64,000 nt of DNA, taken from Methylonatrum sp040877625 (lineage in GTDB: Bacteria > Pseudomonadota > Gammaproteobacteria > Nitrococcales > Aquisalimonadaceae). Shown here one piece after another: positions 7,513 to 14,886 of the stretch. Made by a program: the position numbers and the translations under genes. Every line of letters starts with the position of its first letter. The stretch's first letter is position 1. The notes beneath the pieces were generated by a model. The model was not told the origin of the DNA and ran no database searches. It worked only from the letters and a program-made list of their open reading frames with translations. The stretch lies in assembly GCA_040877625.1 (NCBI GenBank), contig JBBDNK010000024.1, positions 62,001 through 126,000 of the forward strand, written 5' to 3'.

Positions 7513-8547
7513 CTATCCCTTCTCACCCGCTGTCATCAGCGGCCGGAACATGCGTCGGTACTGACTGGGAGTCAGCCCGGTGTTGCGGCGGAACAGACGG
7601 CGGAAGAACGAGGCATCCTCGTAGCCGACCGTCGCGCTGATTTCGTCGACGGGCAGGCTGCCCTGTTCCAGAAGGTGCTTGGCCCGTTCGATGCGAACAC
7701 CCTGCAGGCGGGCGATCAGCGACGAGCCGGTGGCCGCGTGAAAGCGCCGTTTTAACGTACGCTCCGGGATGCCGGCATGAACAACGGCATTATGGACTGC
7801 ATTGCTGTCCTGGTAGTGGGTCTCCAACCATTGCTCACAGGCACGCACGACCGCGTCACCGTGAGGGCTGTGGCGAACCAGCGCGGCGTAGGGCAACTGC
7901 CCCTCATCGTGCCATTTCAGCAGGTAGACCTTGGCGATGCGCATGGCCTCGGCTGGACTGGCGTGACGGGCAATGATATGTAGCGCCAGATCGTGCCAGG
8001 ACGTGGTGCCACCCGCCGTAACGATACGCCCCGCGGGATCGGCAAAGGCGAGATTGGGTTCCGGGCGGAAGCACACGCGCGGATAATCCCGACGGAACAG
8101 CTCCTGATACCCCCAGTGCGACGTGGCCTGGCAACCGTCCAGCAGCCCCGTCTCGGCCAACAGGATGGCGCCGGAGCAACCCGAATATACATTCGCCCCC
8201 TGATTGTACTGCCGCCGGATCCAGGCAATCAGCTCGGGGTGCCTGCCGCTGATCGACTCAGTCGGGGCCAGCCAGATCTCCGGGATGATGACCACATCGG
8301 CCCGGGGATCGTCCACCAGGGACGCACTGGGCACGACGGGAATACCATTGCCGCACGTGAAGGGCGCCCGAGACTCGGCAACAATACCGACCTCGAAGAA
8401 CGGCCGTCCCGGCGGCGCACCAACCAGCGATGGCCAGATCGTACCGGCCGCGCAGAGCACATCCAGCAGACCGTAGAGCGCCGAGCCCGCCGTCTCCGGA
8501 ATAGCGACCATCAACGTCCTGACCGGGTGTTGCCGTCCACTCGACAT
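7513..8547 (-). CDS. AraC-family regulator with DJ-1/PfpI (GlxA-like) domain
   Basis: 344 residues. The N-terminal half (about 10-185) is a DJ-1/PfpI class I amidotransferase-like domain with the nucleophile-elbow sequence VYSGCSGAILLAETGLLDG and a later TSHW motif, as in GlxA/FtrA-type regulators. The C-terminal 100 residues hold two helix-turn-helix motifs, including AVVHAGIPERTLKRRFHAAT and VGYEDASFFRRLFRRNTGL. These proteins usually activate catabolic operons for amines, betaines or sulfur compounds. Start chosen at MSSGRQHPV (GGGAG site upstream); the frame is open further but would overlap the divergent LysR gene. Its target is not obvious; the fumarate reductase operon or the neighbouring LysR gene are candidates. 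Confidence 0.85.
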   Translation of the reverse strand: MSSGRQHPVRTLMVAIPETAGSALYGLLDVLCAAGTIWPSLVGAPPGRPFFEVGIVAESRAPFTCGNGIPVVPSASLVDDPRADVVIIPEIWLAPTESISGRHPELIAWIRRQYNQGANVYSGCSGAILLAETGLLDGCQATSHWGYQELFRRDYPRVCFRPEPNLAFADPAGRIVTAGGTTSWHDLALHIIARHASPAEAMRIAKVYLLKWHDEGQLPYAALVRHSPHGDAVVRACEQWLETHYQDSNAVHNAVVHAGIPERTLKRRFHAATGSSLIARLQGVRIERAKHLLEQGSLPVDEISATVGYEDASFFRRLFRRNTGLTPSQYRRMFRPLMTAGEKG

Positions 8548-8715
8548 GGCAGTCTCCCGATCGTCTCCAAATTTACAGTATTGATGATGCCCCGCACCCA
8601 GCGCCCGAGTAGGAACGTGTACGTATTGATCATTGCTGATGCGGTATGCTCTGTTGCCCGGCGATACTGTTATCAGCCGAGTCGCCGCCGGCTCGCCAGT
8701 CAACGGAGAGAGAGA

Positions 8716-9600
8716 ATGTCGCTGCGCCACCTGCGCACACTGATCGCGGTATCGGAACAGGGTTCCTTTGCCGCCGCCGCCGAAGCCGTGTGGCTGACGC
8801 AATCGGCCGTCAGTCAGCAAATGAAGGCCCTGGAAGAAGAACTCGGCATCGCCCTGTTCGACCGCAGCAAACGCCCGCCGCAGCTCAACGACCAGGGCAA
8901 GGCGCTGATCCAGCGCGCCCGCCAGCTGGTGTATTTGTACGACGGCCTGAAGGACCCCGGCGGCGCCGACGCCAACCTCGAAGGGCTGCTGGAGATCGGC
9001 GCAGTACCCACCGCACTGACCGGCATGGTCCCGCGTGCGCTCGGCGCCCTGCGTGCCGCCCAGCCCTCACTGCAGGTCCGGGTGGTCAGCGGCCTGTCCG
9101 CGGAACTGCTGGCCCGCGTCGACCGCGGCGATCTCGACGCCGCCATCGTCAGCGAACCCAAACCCATCCCTAAAGGCCTGCACTGGAACCCGGTGGCCGA
9201 CGAACCACTGATGGTGATCTCACCCGCCGACGAGCCGCTGAAGGACTACCGGGACATTCTCGAATCCCGCCCCTTCATCCGCTTCAACCGCAGCGCCTGG
9301 GTCGGCCAGGCCATCCAGACCGCCCTGCTGGACATGGACATCGAAGTACAGGAAACCATGGAACTGGACTCACTGGAGGCGATCTGGCAGATGGTCAGGC
9401 ACGGTCTGGGGGTATCCATCGTGCCCATGCGCTGCGTCGAGGACAACTCGGTTCGCGACCTCAAGACAGTCCCCTTCGGCACCCCCGCCCGCCGCCGCAC
9501 GCTCGGCCTGCTGGAGCGCCAGGAGCACCTCAAGACCGGCCTGACCGCCGCGCTTTATCAGGAATTAAGGAAAATCGGCGACACCACTCTCGCCGAGTGA
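8716..9600 (+). CDS. LysR-family transcriptional regulator
   Basis: 294 residues. The winged helix is at the N-terminus: MSLRHLRTLIAVSEQGSFAA, then TQSAVSQQMKALEEELGIAL and FDRS. A periplasmic-binding-fold effector domain follows (about 90-290) with GLLEIGAVPTALTGMVPRAL. The start has a GGAGAGAGAG site. Divergent from the AraC-type regulator with a 168-bp shared promoter region. LysR proteins bind near their own promoter and often regulate the divergent gene. The gene converges on the fumarase/fumarate reductase operon, separated by a structured repeat. Confidence 0.88.
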   Translation: MSLRHLRTLIAVSEQGSFAAAAEAVWLTQSAVSQQMKALEEELGIALFDRSKRPPQLNDQGKALIQRARQLVYLYDGLKDPGGADANLEGLLEIGAVPTALTGMVPRALGALRAAQPSLQVRVVSGLSAELLARVDRGDLDAAIVSEPKPIPKGLHWNPVADEPLMVISPADEPLKDYRDILESRPFIRFNRSAWVGQAIQTALLDMDIEVQETMELDSLEAIWQMVRHGLGVSIVPMRCVEDNSVRDLKTVPFGTPARRRTLGLLERQEHLKTGLTAALYQELRKIGDTTLAE

Positions 9601-9632
9601 AACCCGCGGGGCAGCGTAATGTCGAGGAGAGA

Positions 9633-9822
9633 GGTCGGCCGGGGCGGGTGGCGGTCAGGCGCGACTCGCGGAGCCCCGCCCGGAAGGCCGCCCGGCCCGA
9701 AGGGTGGCCGCAGGGATGCGGCCACCGGCCGACAGCACAGGGATGTGCTGTTGGCCGGCCAGGCCTTTCGGGCGATCAGGGCGCAGCGTGGAGCGCCTGA
9801 GCGCCACCCGCCCCGGCCGACC
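9633..9822. repeat. 190-bp structured intergenic element with GGGA-loop hairpins
   Basis: Outer 21-bp perfect inverted repeat: 9633-9653 with 9802-9822 (GGTCGGCCGGGGCGGGTGGCG and its complement). Inside are two hairpins: GTGGCCGCA/TGCGGCCAC closed by GGGA (9704-9725), and CCGGCCGACAGCACA/TGTGCTGTTGGCCGG also closed by GGGA (9725-9758). It sits between the convergent LysR gene and the end of the fumarate reductase operon. The architecture, an outer stem holding two hairpins, parallels the element at 395-665, but the sequences are unrelated. It could act as a bidirectional terminator or be a dispersed structured repeat. Confidence 0.7.
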
Positions 9823-9840
9823 GGATCAAGGCCTCTCACA

Positions 9841-11568
9841 TCAACCCTCGGCGGATTCCACAATCAGGCTCTCACCCGGCTTGACGCGGGTAAACTGCAC
9901 CGGCACCTGACGCACCGCCAGATCACCGTTATCGAGGCGAACACAGATATAATTGGAATCCGTCGGCGCACCCGAATCCGGAAAATCCTCCCGGTAATGT
10001 GCACCACGCGAATCCTCGCGCGCCAGCGCCGACACCGTGATCGCACGGCTCACCAGAAGCTGATTCTTCAGATTCAGCCACTCATGCCAGGTCACATTGT
10101 AGGCAAGGTTATCCCCGCCACCGATACCGATCGCATCCAGCTGCGCCTCCAGATCATCAAGGCGAGCCGCCACGCCCTCCAGGCGATCACGCTGGCGCAT
10201 GATCCCAACGTCTTCCCACATCAGATCGCGCAGCGCATTCTGCACCGCGAAAAGATCCCCGGTGGGCTTATCCAGCGGATAACGGCAACGCTGCTCCACC
10301 TCCTCGATCACGGCGCGGTCCGGCGCACGGTAATCGACACCCTCGCCCAGCCACTTCGCCATGCTATCGCCGGCAATGCCGCCAAACACCGTCGAGTTTG
10401 CCACCCCGTTACCGCCCAGGCGATTCGCGCCATGCACACCGCCGGTATCCTCACCGGCAGCAAACAGCCCGAATAGACCGGTGCTGCAATCCGGATTGAA
10501 CAGCACACCGCCCATCATGTAATGCGCCGTCGGCACCACCTCCACCAGGCCACCGGCCAGATCGAAGCCACAGTCCGCACAACGCTCCACCATGCCCTTG
10601 AACTGCTCCTTCACACTCTCCGGGCCGAGATGGCTCATGGAGATGTACACACCGCCGTGCGGCGTACCGCGACCGCTGCGGATCTCCTCGAAAATGCCGC
10701 GGGAGACGATATCGCGCGTGGCCCGCTCGCCACGCTCATGATAGTTGAGCAGGAAACGCTCCTTCGCGCCGTTGAGCAGATAGCCGCCGGCACCGCGCAG
10801 CCCCTCCTCCAGCACCGTACCGGTCATGCGCGTCTCCGTGCCGGCCAGCAGGCCGGTGGGATGGAACTGCACCATCTCCATATCACGCAGATCCAGGCCG
10901 GCGCGCAATGCCATCGCCATACCGTCGCAGGACTTGTCACCCGACGGCGTATGGTAACGGTACATGGTCGGGCCGCCGCCAGTCGCCAGCAGCACCGCGC
11001 GCGCCTGCACAAAGACAAACTCGCCGCTGCGGATATCAATCATCACCACACCGCTCAGCGACTGGCCGTCCTCGCTCTTGATCAGTTCCACCGCGCGATG
11101 CTCTTCGAGACGGTTCACGCCGCAGTCCCAGACCTTTTCCGACAGGCGGTTGATGATCTCGATACCGGTCAGATCGCCCTTGTGCACGGTGCGGTCAAAG
11201 GTCTGACCCGCAAAGGCCTTCTGATGCACGGAGCCATCGGGATTGCGATCGAAGAAGCAGCCGAGCTCATTCTCCAGCTCGTGGATACGCTCGATCGCGG
11301 TGCTGACCAGCGTCCAGGCCAGATCCTGATCCGGCAGCCACTTGCCACCCTCGATGGTGTCCATGAAATGGCGCTCCACCGAATCGCCAGGCGCCAGGGC
11401 AACGTTGTAACCACCCTGCACCATGCGCGTACAACCGCACTTGCCAAGCAGCCCCTTCACGGCCACCGTCACGTCCAGATCCGGTGCCGCATTATGGGCG
11501 TGAAGAGCCGCGAACAGGCCGGCGCCGCCGCTGCCGAGGATCAGAATATCCGTCTTGATTTCGCGCAT
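9841..11568 (-). CDS. fumarate reductase/succinate dehydrogenase-type flavoprotein subunit
   Basis: 575 residues. FAD-binding GSGGAGLFAAL lies at residues 12-22. The substrate motifs are FHPTGLL, EEGLRGAGGYLLN and AHYMMGG, as in succinate dehydrogenase, fumarate reductase and L-aspartate oxidase. In place of the usual R-S-H-T that binds FAD covalently through His, this protein has KCGCTRMVQGG (Cys46 at the His position), so the flavin is probably not covalently bound by His. That would lower its redox potential and favour reduction, or a different substrate. Last gene of the six-gene operon starting at 14514 and 13 bp after the fumarase beta gene. Start taken at MREIKTDIL, where the fold begins. 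Confidence 0.85.
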   Translation of the reverse strand: MREIKTDILILGSGGAGLFAALHAHNAAPDLDVTVAVKGLLGKCGCTRMVQGGYNVALAPGDSVERHFMDTIEGGKWLPDQDLAWTLVSTAIERIHELENELGCFFDRNPDGSVHQKAFAGQTFDRTVHKGDLTGIEIINRLSEKVWDCGVNRLEEHRAVELIKSEDGQSLSGVVMIDIRSGEFVFVQARAVLLATGGGPTMYRYHTPSGDKSCDGMAMALRAGLDLRDMEMVQFHPTGLLAGTETRMTGTVLEEGLRGAGGYLLNGAKERFLLNYHERGERATRDIVSRGIFEEIRSGRGTPHGGVYISMSHLGPESVKEQFKGMVERCADCGFDLAGGLVEVVPTAHYMMGGVLFNPDCSTGLFGLFAAGEDTGGVHGANRLGGNGVANSTVFGGIAGDSMAKWLGEGVDYRAPDRAVIEEVEQRCRYPLDKPTGDLFAVQNALRDLMWEDVGIMRQRDRLEGVAARLDDLEAQLDAIGIGGGDNLAYNVTWHEWLNLKNQLLVSRAITVSALAREDSRGAHYREDFPDSGAPTDSNYICVRLDNGDLAVRQVPVQFTRVKPGESLIVESAEG

Positions 11569-11581
11569 GCCGAACCGAACC

Positions 11582-12193
11582 TCAGCTGTTCTCGGAAAGG
11601 GATCTGATGGCCGCCTCGCGGCGGGACTCGGCACTCGTCCTCACTTCCTTGTAGAGACTGCCGCCATGGCTATCCATGGCCACCAGCAACGGTCCGAAAT
11701 CCTTGACCCTGAACTTCCACAGCGACTCCGGGTTGAGGTCGTCCATCTCGACGTCCTCGATGGCCTCCACCCAGGTGGTCTCCAGCGCCGCGGCGCCACC
11801 GACGATCGCCAGATAGACGCCGCCGATATCCGCGAATGCCGCCTGCGAGTCGTCCAGCAGCCCGCCCTTGCCGATGATCGCCCGTACGCCGTACTGCGAC
11901 ATCAGCGGCTGGGTAAAGCGCTCCATGCGCGCGCTGGTCGTGGTGCCCACGCATATCGGCCGATAACCCGCCGGATACTCCGCCGACGGCTCTACCTTGG
12001 CCACGTTCGGCGCGGTATGAATCACCGCGTGGCCTGCCAGATCAAAGGTCGGCACGCGGCCACGATCAAACATGTGAATCTGCGTCGCGTCGCGAATGCC
12101 GTACAGCGTACCGTTCAGGGAAACCGTGTCGCCGATGCGCAGGGAACGCACCAACGCCTCGTCCATGGGTGTCGTAATGTCATGGTGTGTCAT
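11582..12193 (-). CDS. class I fumarate hydratase / tartrate dehydratase, beta subunit
   Basis: 203 residues, the C-terminal domain family of class I fumarases (TtdB/FumA-C). Diagnostic text includes GTLYGIRDATQIHMFD, VGTTTSARMERF (about residues 84-95) and GKGGLLDD. With the alpha subunit it forms an oxygen-sensitive [4Fe-4S] hydro-lyase acting on fumarate/malate, tartrate, or mesaconate in different bacteria; the sequence alone does not fix the substrate. It begins 3 bp after the alpha gene. Confidence 0.87.
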   Translation of the reverse strand: MTHHDITTPMDEALVRSLRIGDTVSLNGTLYGIRDATQIHMFDRGRVPTFDLAGHAVIHTAPNVAKVEPSAEYPAGYRPICVGTTTSARMERFTQPLMSQYGVRAIIGKGGLLDDSQAAFADIGGVYLAIVGGAAALETTWVEAIEDVEMDDLNPESLWKFRVKDFGPLLVAMDSHGGSLYKEVRTSAESRREAAIRSLSENS

Positions 12194-12196
12194 GGC

Positions 12197-13072
12197 TTAA
12201 AACCCGATGTCGATGCCCTCAGGCGTGAACGTTGCCTTAGCCCGCCGCGCGGAATGACACTGCATGTTCACGCTGACGGGGTTCATGGTGATATGCGTGG
12301 CCGCCATCTCCACATGTACCGCGAACGCGGTGGCGTCGCCGCCCAGGCCCTGCGGCCCCACACCGAGCTGATTGACGGCGGCGGACAGCTTCTTCTCCAG
12401 CTCCGCGCCCTTCGGGTCATCGCAGGAAGAGCCAAGCTCACGGGTGGCCGCCACCTTGGCGAGATGGACGCACAAGTCCCCCGTACCGCCGATGCCGACA
12501 CCGACAATCGTCGGCGGGCAGGTTTTCGCGCCGGCGGCGAGCACGCAGTCGATCACGAACTCGTGAATGGCGTTCACACCCTCGGACGGCAGCGCCATCT
12601 TCAGAAACGTGTTGTTCTCCGAACCGCTGCCCTTGGGGATCATCTCCAGCTCGAACGTCTCCGGCTTGTCGGAGAAATCGATATTGATGACCGGCACCAG
12701 GTGGCCGCACGACGTATGCTCGTTGGTGCGCTCCAGCGCGTGCACCACCGATGAACGCAGCGGGTGTTCCCTGGTCGCCCGCTCACAGCCCCGGCGGATG
12801 GCCGCCTTGAGGTCGGCGCCCTCAACCTGGACGTTGCGGCCAATGGTGACGTTGTAGATGGGTATGCCGGTATCCTGGCAGAGCAGGTTATTCGTGTCCT
12901 CGGCCACGGTGATGTTCTTGATCATCGTCCCCAGTACGCCCTGGGCGGTGGCGTTGGTCTCACCGCCCGACAGGCGGCCGAAGCCCTCCTTGATGTCGTC
13001 GGGCAGCACTTTCAGTGCCCGGATGTAGAGATCCCGGGCCGTGGTTTCGACGTCTTTCAGTTGCAGTTCCAT
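12197..13072 (-). CDS. class I fumarate hydratase / tartrate dehydratase, alpha subunit
   Basis: 291 residues, N-terminal domain family of class I fumarases (TtdA). The three cluster-ligand cysteines are visible in LCQDTGIPIYNVTIG (about 64-78), AGAKTCPPTIVGVGIGG (about 180-196) and SVNMQCHSARRAKATF (about 268-283). Two-subunit forms occur as tartrate dehydratase, as fumarase and as mesaconase. Its placement inside a fumarate reductase/succinate dehydrogenase operon suggests a succinate-fumarate-malate segment or a methyl-substituted analogue of it. Gap to the upstream membrane anchor gene is 34 bp. Confidence 0.87.
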   Translation of the reverse strand: MELQLKDVETTARDLYIRALKVLPDDIKEGFGRLSGGETNATAQGVLGTMIKNITVAEDTNNLLCQDTGIPIYNVTIGRNVQVEGADLKAAIRRGCERATREHPLRSSVVHALERTNEHTSCGHLVPVINIDFSDKPETFELEMIPKGSGSENNTFLKMALPSEGVNAIHEFVIDCVLAAGAKTCPPTIVGVGIGGTGDLCVHLAKVAATRELGSSCDDPKGAELEKKLSAAVNQLGVGPQGLGGDATAFAVHVEMAATHITMNPVSVNMQCHSARRAKATFTPEGIDIGF

Positions 13073-13106
13073 GTCAGATTCCTCGTCTGATTTGACCGGA
13101 TCGCGG

Positions 13107-13460
13107 TTACGCGACCCGCAGCGCGAATATGAGGCCCACCGTCAAGGCGACGACGGCCGCAACGGCGGCGAGATTCTTCTGCCAGTCGCGCCAGGCCAGG
13201 TTCTCCAGCGCCAGCAGGCGCAGTCCGCCGCCAAGATGCAGGGCCAGCATCAGCACCAGCCCGACCTCGGCGAATTTCACCAACGGGTATTCGGTCCACT
13301 GCAGAAAACCGTCCAGTGCGGCGGCTCCATGCAGCGCCTGCCCCAGAGCCAGAAAATGCAAAGGCAGAAAGGCGGCCAGCAGCACACCGGAAATTCTGTG
13401 CACCAGAAACGCGATGTAGGCGGTATGGCTACGCGCCCGAAGCTCATAAAGACGGCTCAT
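13107..13460 (-). CDS. succinate dehydrogenase/fumarate reductase membrane anchor, second subunit
   Basis: 117 residues with three predicted transmembrane helices (around AYIAFLVHRISGVLLAAFLP, then VKFAEVGLVLMLALHLGGG, then LAAVAAVVALTVGLIFAL). HRISGV and the His in LALHLGGGLRLL fit the haem b/quinone-site pattern of SdhC/SdhD-type anchors. ATG overlaps the stop of the preceding anchor gene (ATGA). It holds the flavoprotein/Fe-S pair at the inner membrane and exchanges electrons with quinone. Confidence 0.8.
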   Translation of the reverse strand: MSRLYELRARSHTAYIAFLVHRISGVLLAAFLPLHFLALGQALHGAAALDGFLQWTEYPLVKFAEVGLVLMLALHLGGGLRLLALENLAWRDWQKNLAAVAAVVALTVGLIFALRVA

Positions 13461-13795
13461 GCGAACACCCCCCACGCAGCCCGGAGCCCCAGCACCAGCA
13501 GCAACAGTGCCACCAGAAGCATGGCGATCTCCAGTGAGCGCCCGCGCCAGCCGAGGTGCTCCATGGCGATATTGCGCAGGCCGATGGGCGCGTGAATGGC
13601 TGCCGCCACCACAAAGCCGGTATAAAACAGCAACCAGCCGATATTGCCCTGGGTGCGTCCGAGGATCTCCTCCGCCGACAAGCCACCCTGCACGGCATAG
13701 ATCATGGTCGCCAGGTGCACCACCACGAACACGGCCAGCACAACCGCCGACAGGCGCTGCGCTGCCCAGAGCAGGGCGACGTTGCGCGGACTCAT
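13457..13795 (-). CDS. succinate dehydrogenase/fumarate reductase membrane anchor, first subunit
   Basis: 112 residues with three hydrophobic segments (SAVVLAVFVVVHLATMIYAV; NIGWLLFYTGFVVAAAIHAP; LEIAMLLVALLLLVLGLRAA). QRLSAVVLA and the two His residues in helices 1 and 2 match the cytochrome b anchor pattern. Start at MSPRNVALL chosen because its ATG overlaps the Fe-S subunit stop (ATGA), giving translational coupling. Confidence 0.8.
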   Translation of the reverse strand: MSPRNVALLWAAQRLSAVVLAVFVVVHLATMIYAVQGGLSAEEILGRTQGNIGWLLFYTGFVVAAAIHAPIGLRNIAMEHLGWRGRSLEIAMLLVALLLLVLGLRAAWGVFA

Positions 13796-14514
13796 AGCTC
13801 CCCCTTCAGCGCGGCCTTGGTGGTTGCGCGCTTGAGCCCGGCAATGGAGGCCGTCGGGCTGAGATGCTTGGGACAACGCTCCGTACAGCTCATGTGCGTA
13901 TGGCAGGCGTGACAGCCGGCATCACCGGCAACCGCGGCCAGGCGTTCGCCACCGCCAACATCGCGGCTGTCCTGCATCAGCGTCCAGGCGCGGTTAAGCG
14001 CAGCCGGGCCGAGATAATCCGCATTCCATTTCACAACGTCGCAGGAGGCGTAACAAACGCCGCAACCGATGCACTCGATGGCTTCGTCCACGGAAATCCG
14101 CGCCGGCGAGTCCGGCTTGATGGTGGCAAATGGATCGTGCCGCCCGGTCCCGCCCTTGAATACACCTCTGGCCTTCTTCATCTTTTCGAAGAAGGTACTC
14201 ATGTCGCAGACCAGATCCTTGATGATGGTCAGGTTTTCCAGCGGACGGATCTCCAGATGATCGCCATCGGCGACCTTGTCCACATGCGTACGACAGGTCC
14301 AGCGCGCAACACCATTCACCGTCATCGCGCAGGATCCACACATGCCGACACGGCATGCATAGCGATAGGACAACGTGGGATCCTTGTCGCGCTGAATCTG
14401 GGTGACGACGTCCAGCACCGTCTGGTTCTGTCGTCGCGGCACTCGGAAATGCTCCAGGCCACCTGCGCTGTCACCGCGCCAGACTGCTACCGTCAGTTCG
14501 CTCATTCGGCTCAA
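13792..14514 (-). CDS. fumarate reductase/succinate dehydrogenase iron-sulfur subunit
   Basis: 240 residues. The N-terminal plant-type ferredoxin domain has YACRVGMCGSCAMTVNG (about 52-68) plus WTC for the [2Fe-2S] cluster. The C-terminal domain carries CIGCGVCYASCDVV and CHACHTHMSCTERCPK for the [4Fe-4S] and [3Fe-4S] clusters. It passes electrons between the flavoprotein and the membrane anchors. First gene of the operon frdB-like, anchor, anchor, fumarase alpha, fumarase beta, flavoprotein. A second Met (MSELTV, 14505) is an equally good start. Confidence 0.88.
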   Translation of the reverse strand: MSRMSELTVAVWRGDSAGGLEHFRVPRRQNQTVLDVVTQIQRDKDPTLSYRYACRVGMCGSCAMTVNGVARWTCRTHVDKVADGDHLEIRPLENLTIIKDLVCDMSTFFEKMKKARGVFKGGTGRHDPFATIKPDSPARISVDEAIECIGCGVCYASCDVVKWNADYLGPAALNRAWTLMQDSRDVGGGERLAAVAGDAGCHACHTHMSCTERCPKHLSPTASIAGLKRATTKAALKGEL

Positions 14515-14886
14515 CTCTCGTCAGATTTCCGTTTGCCGCGGCGTCGAAGCGCCGCCCGGCATCGGAAACACGTCATTGCGCACTGGGGTTGTGCCCGCAG
14601 TGCCACCTGAATACCCTGCTAGGTTAAACCGCAAGGAACATGAAGAAAAACAAAAAAACCTAACGAATAACATTAGAGTCACTTAACTAAAAATCGATCA
14701 ATACACTCTGCAGAGCGTTCGGTCGTCGACGAAACATTACTTCTGCTTACGTTATTCATTAACTTTTATTGATTGAATTGCTCTGCGTTCACTTTATTGT
14801 CGGGTGGGTGCCTGTAGGCACATGCACGACATGTTTCGCCCATTCGACGGCCGGCCCTGACCCGCCTGATGCAAGGAGTACCGTTA
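14515..14886. promoter_or_regulatory. divergent intergenic region between the frdB-like operon and the TPP enzyme gene
   Basis: 372 bp, AT-rich in its central part (14640-14780) compared with the surrounding genes, as expected for two outward promoters. It includes runs such as TTATTCATTAACTTTTATTGA. A GTCACTTA (14678-14685) and a TGAAGA (14641) recall the 57-bp motif at 16547 and 23811, but the spacing differs, so I do not count it as a copy. No RNA gene or riboswitch recognised. Confidence 0.4.

Noticed and set aside
10522..11607. Long plus-strand open frame opposite the fumarate reductase flavoprotein gene
   Set aside because: His/Arg/Thr-rich nonsense composition typical of antisense frames; the minus-strand protein has all expected motifs.
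14641..14685. Third copy of the 57-bp upstream motif
   Set aside because: Only TGAAGA and GTCACTTA match, and their spacing is 37 rather than 21 bp.
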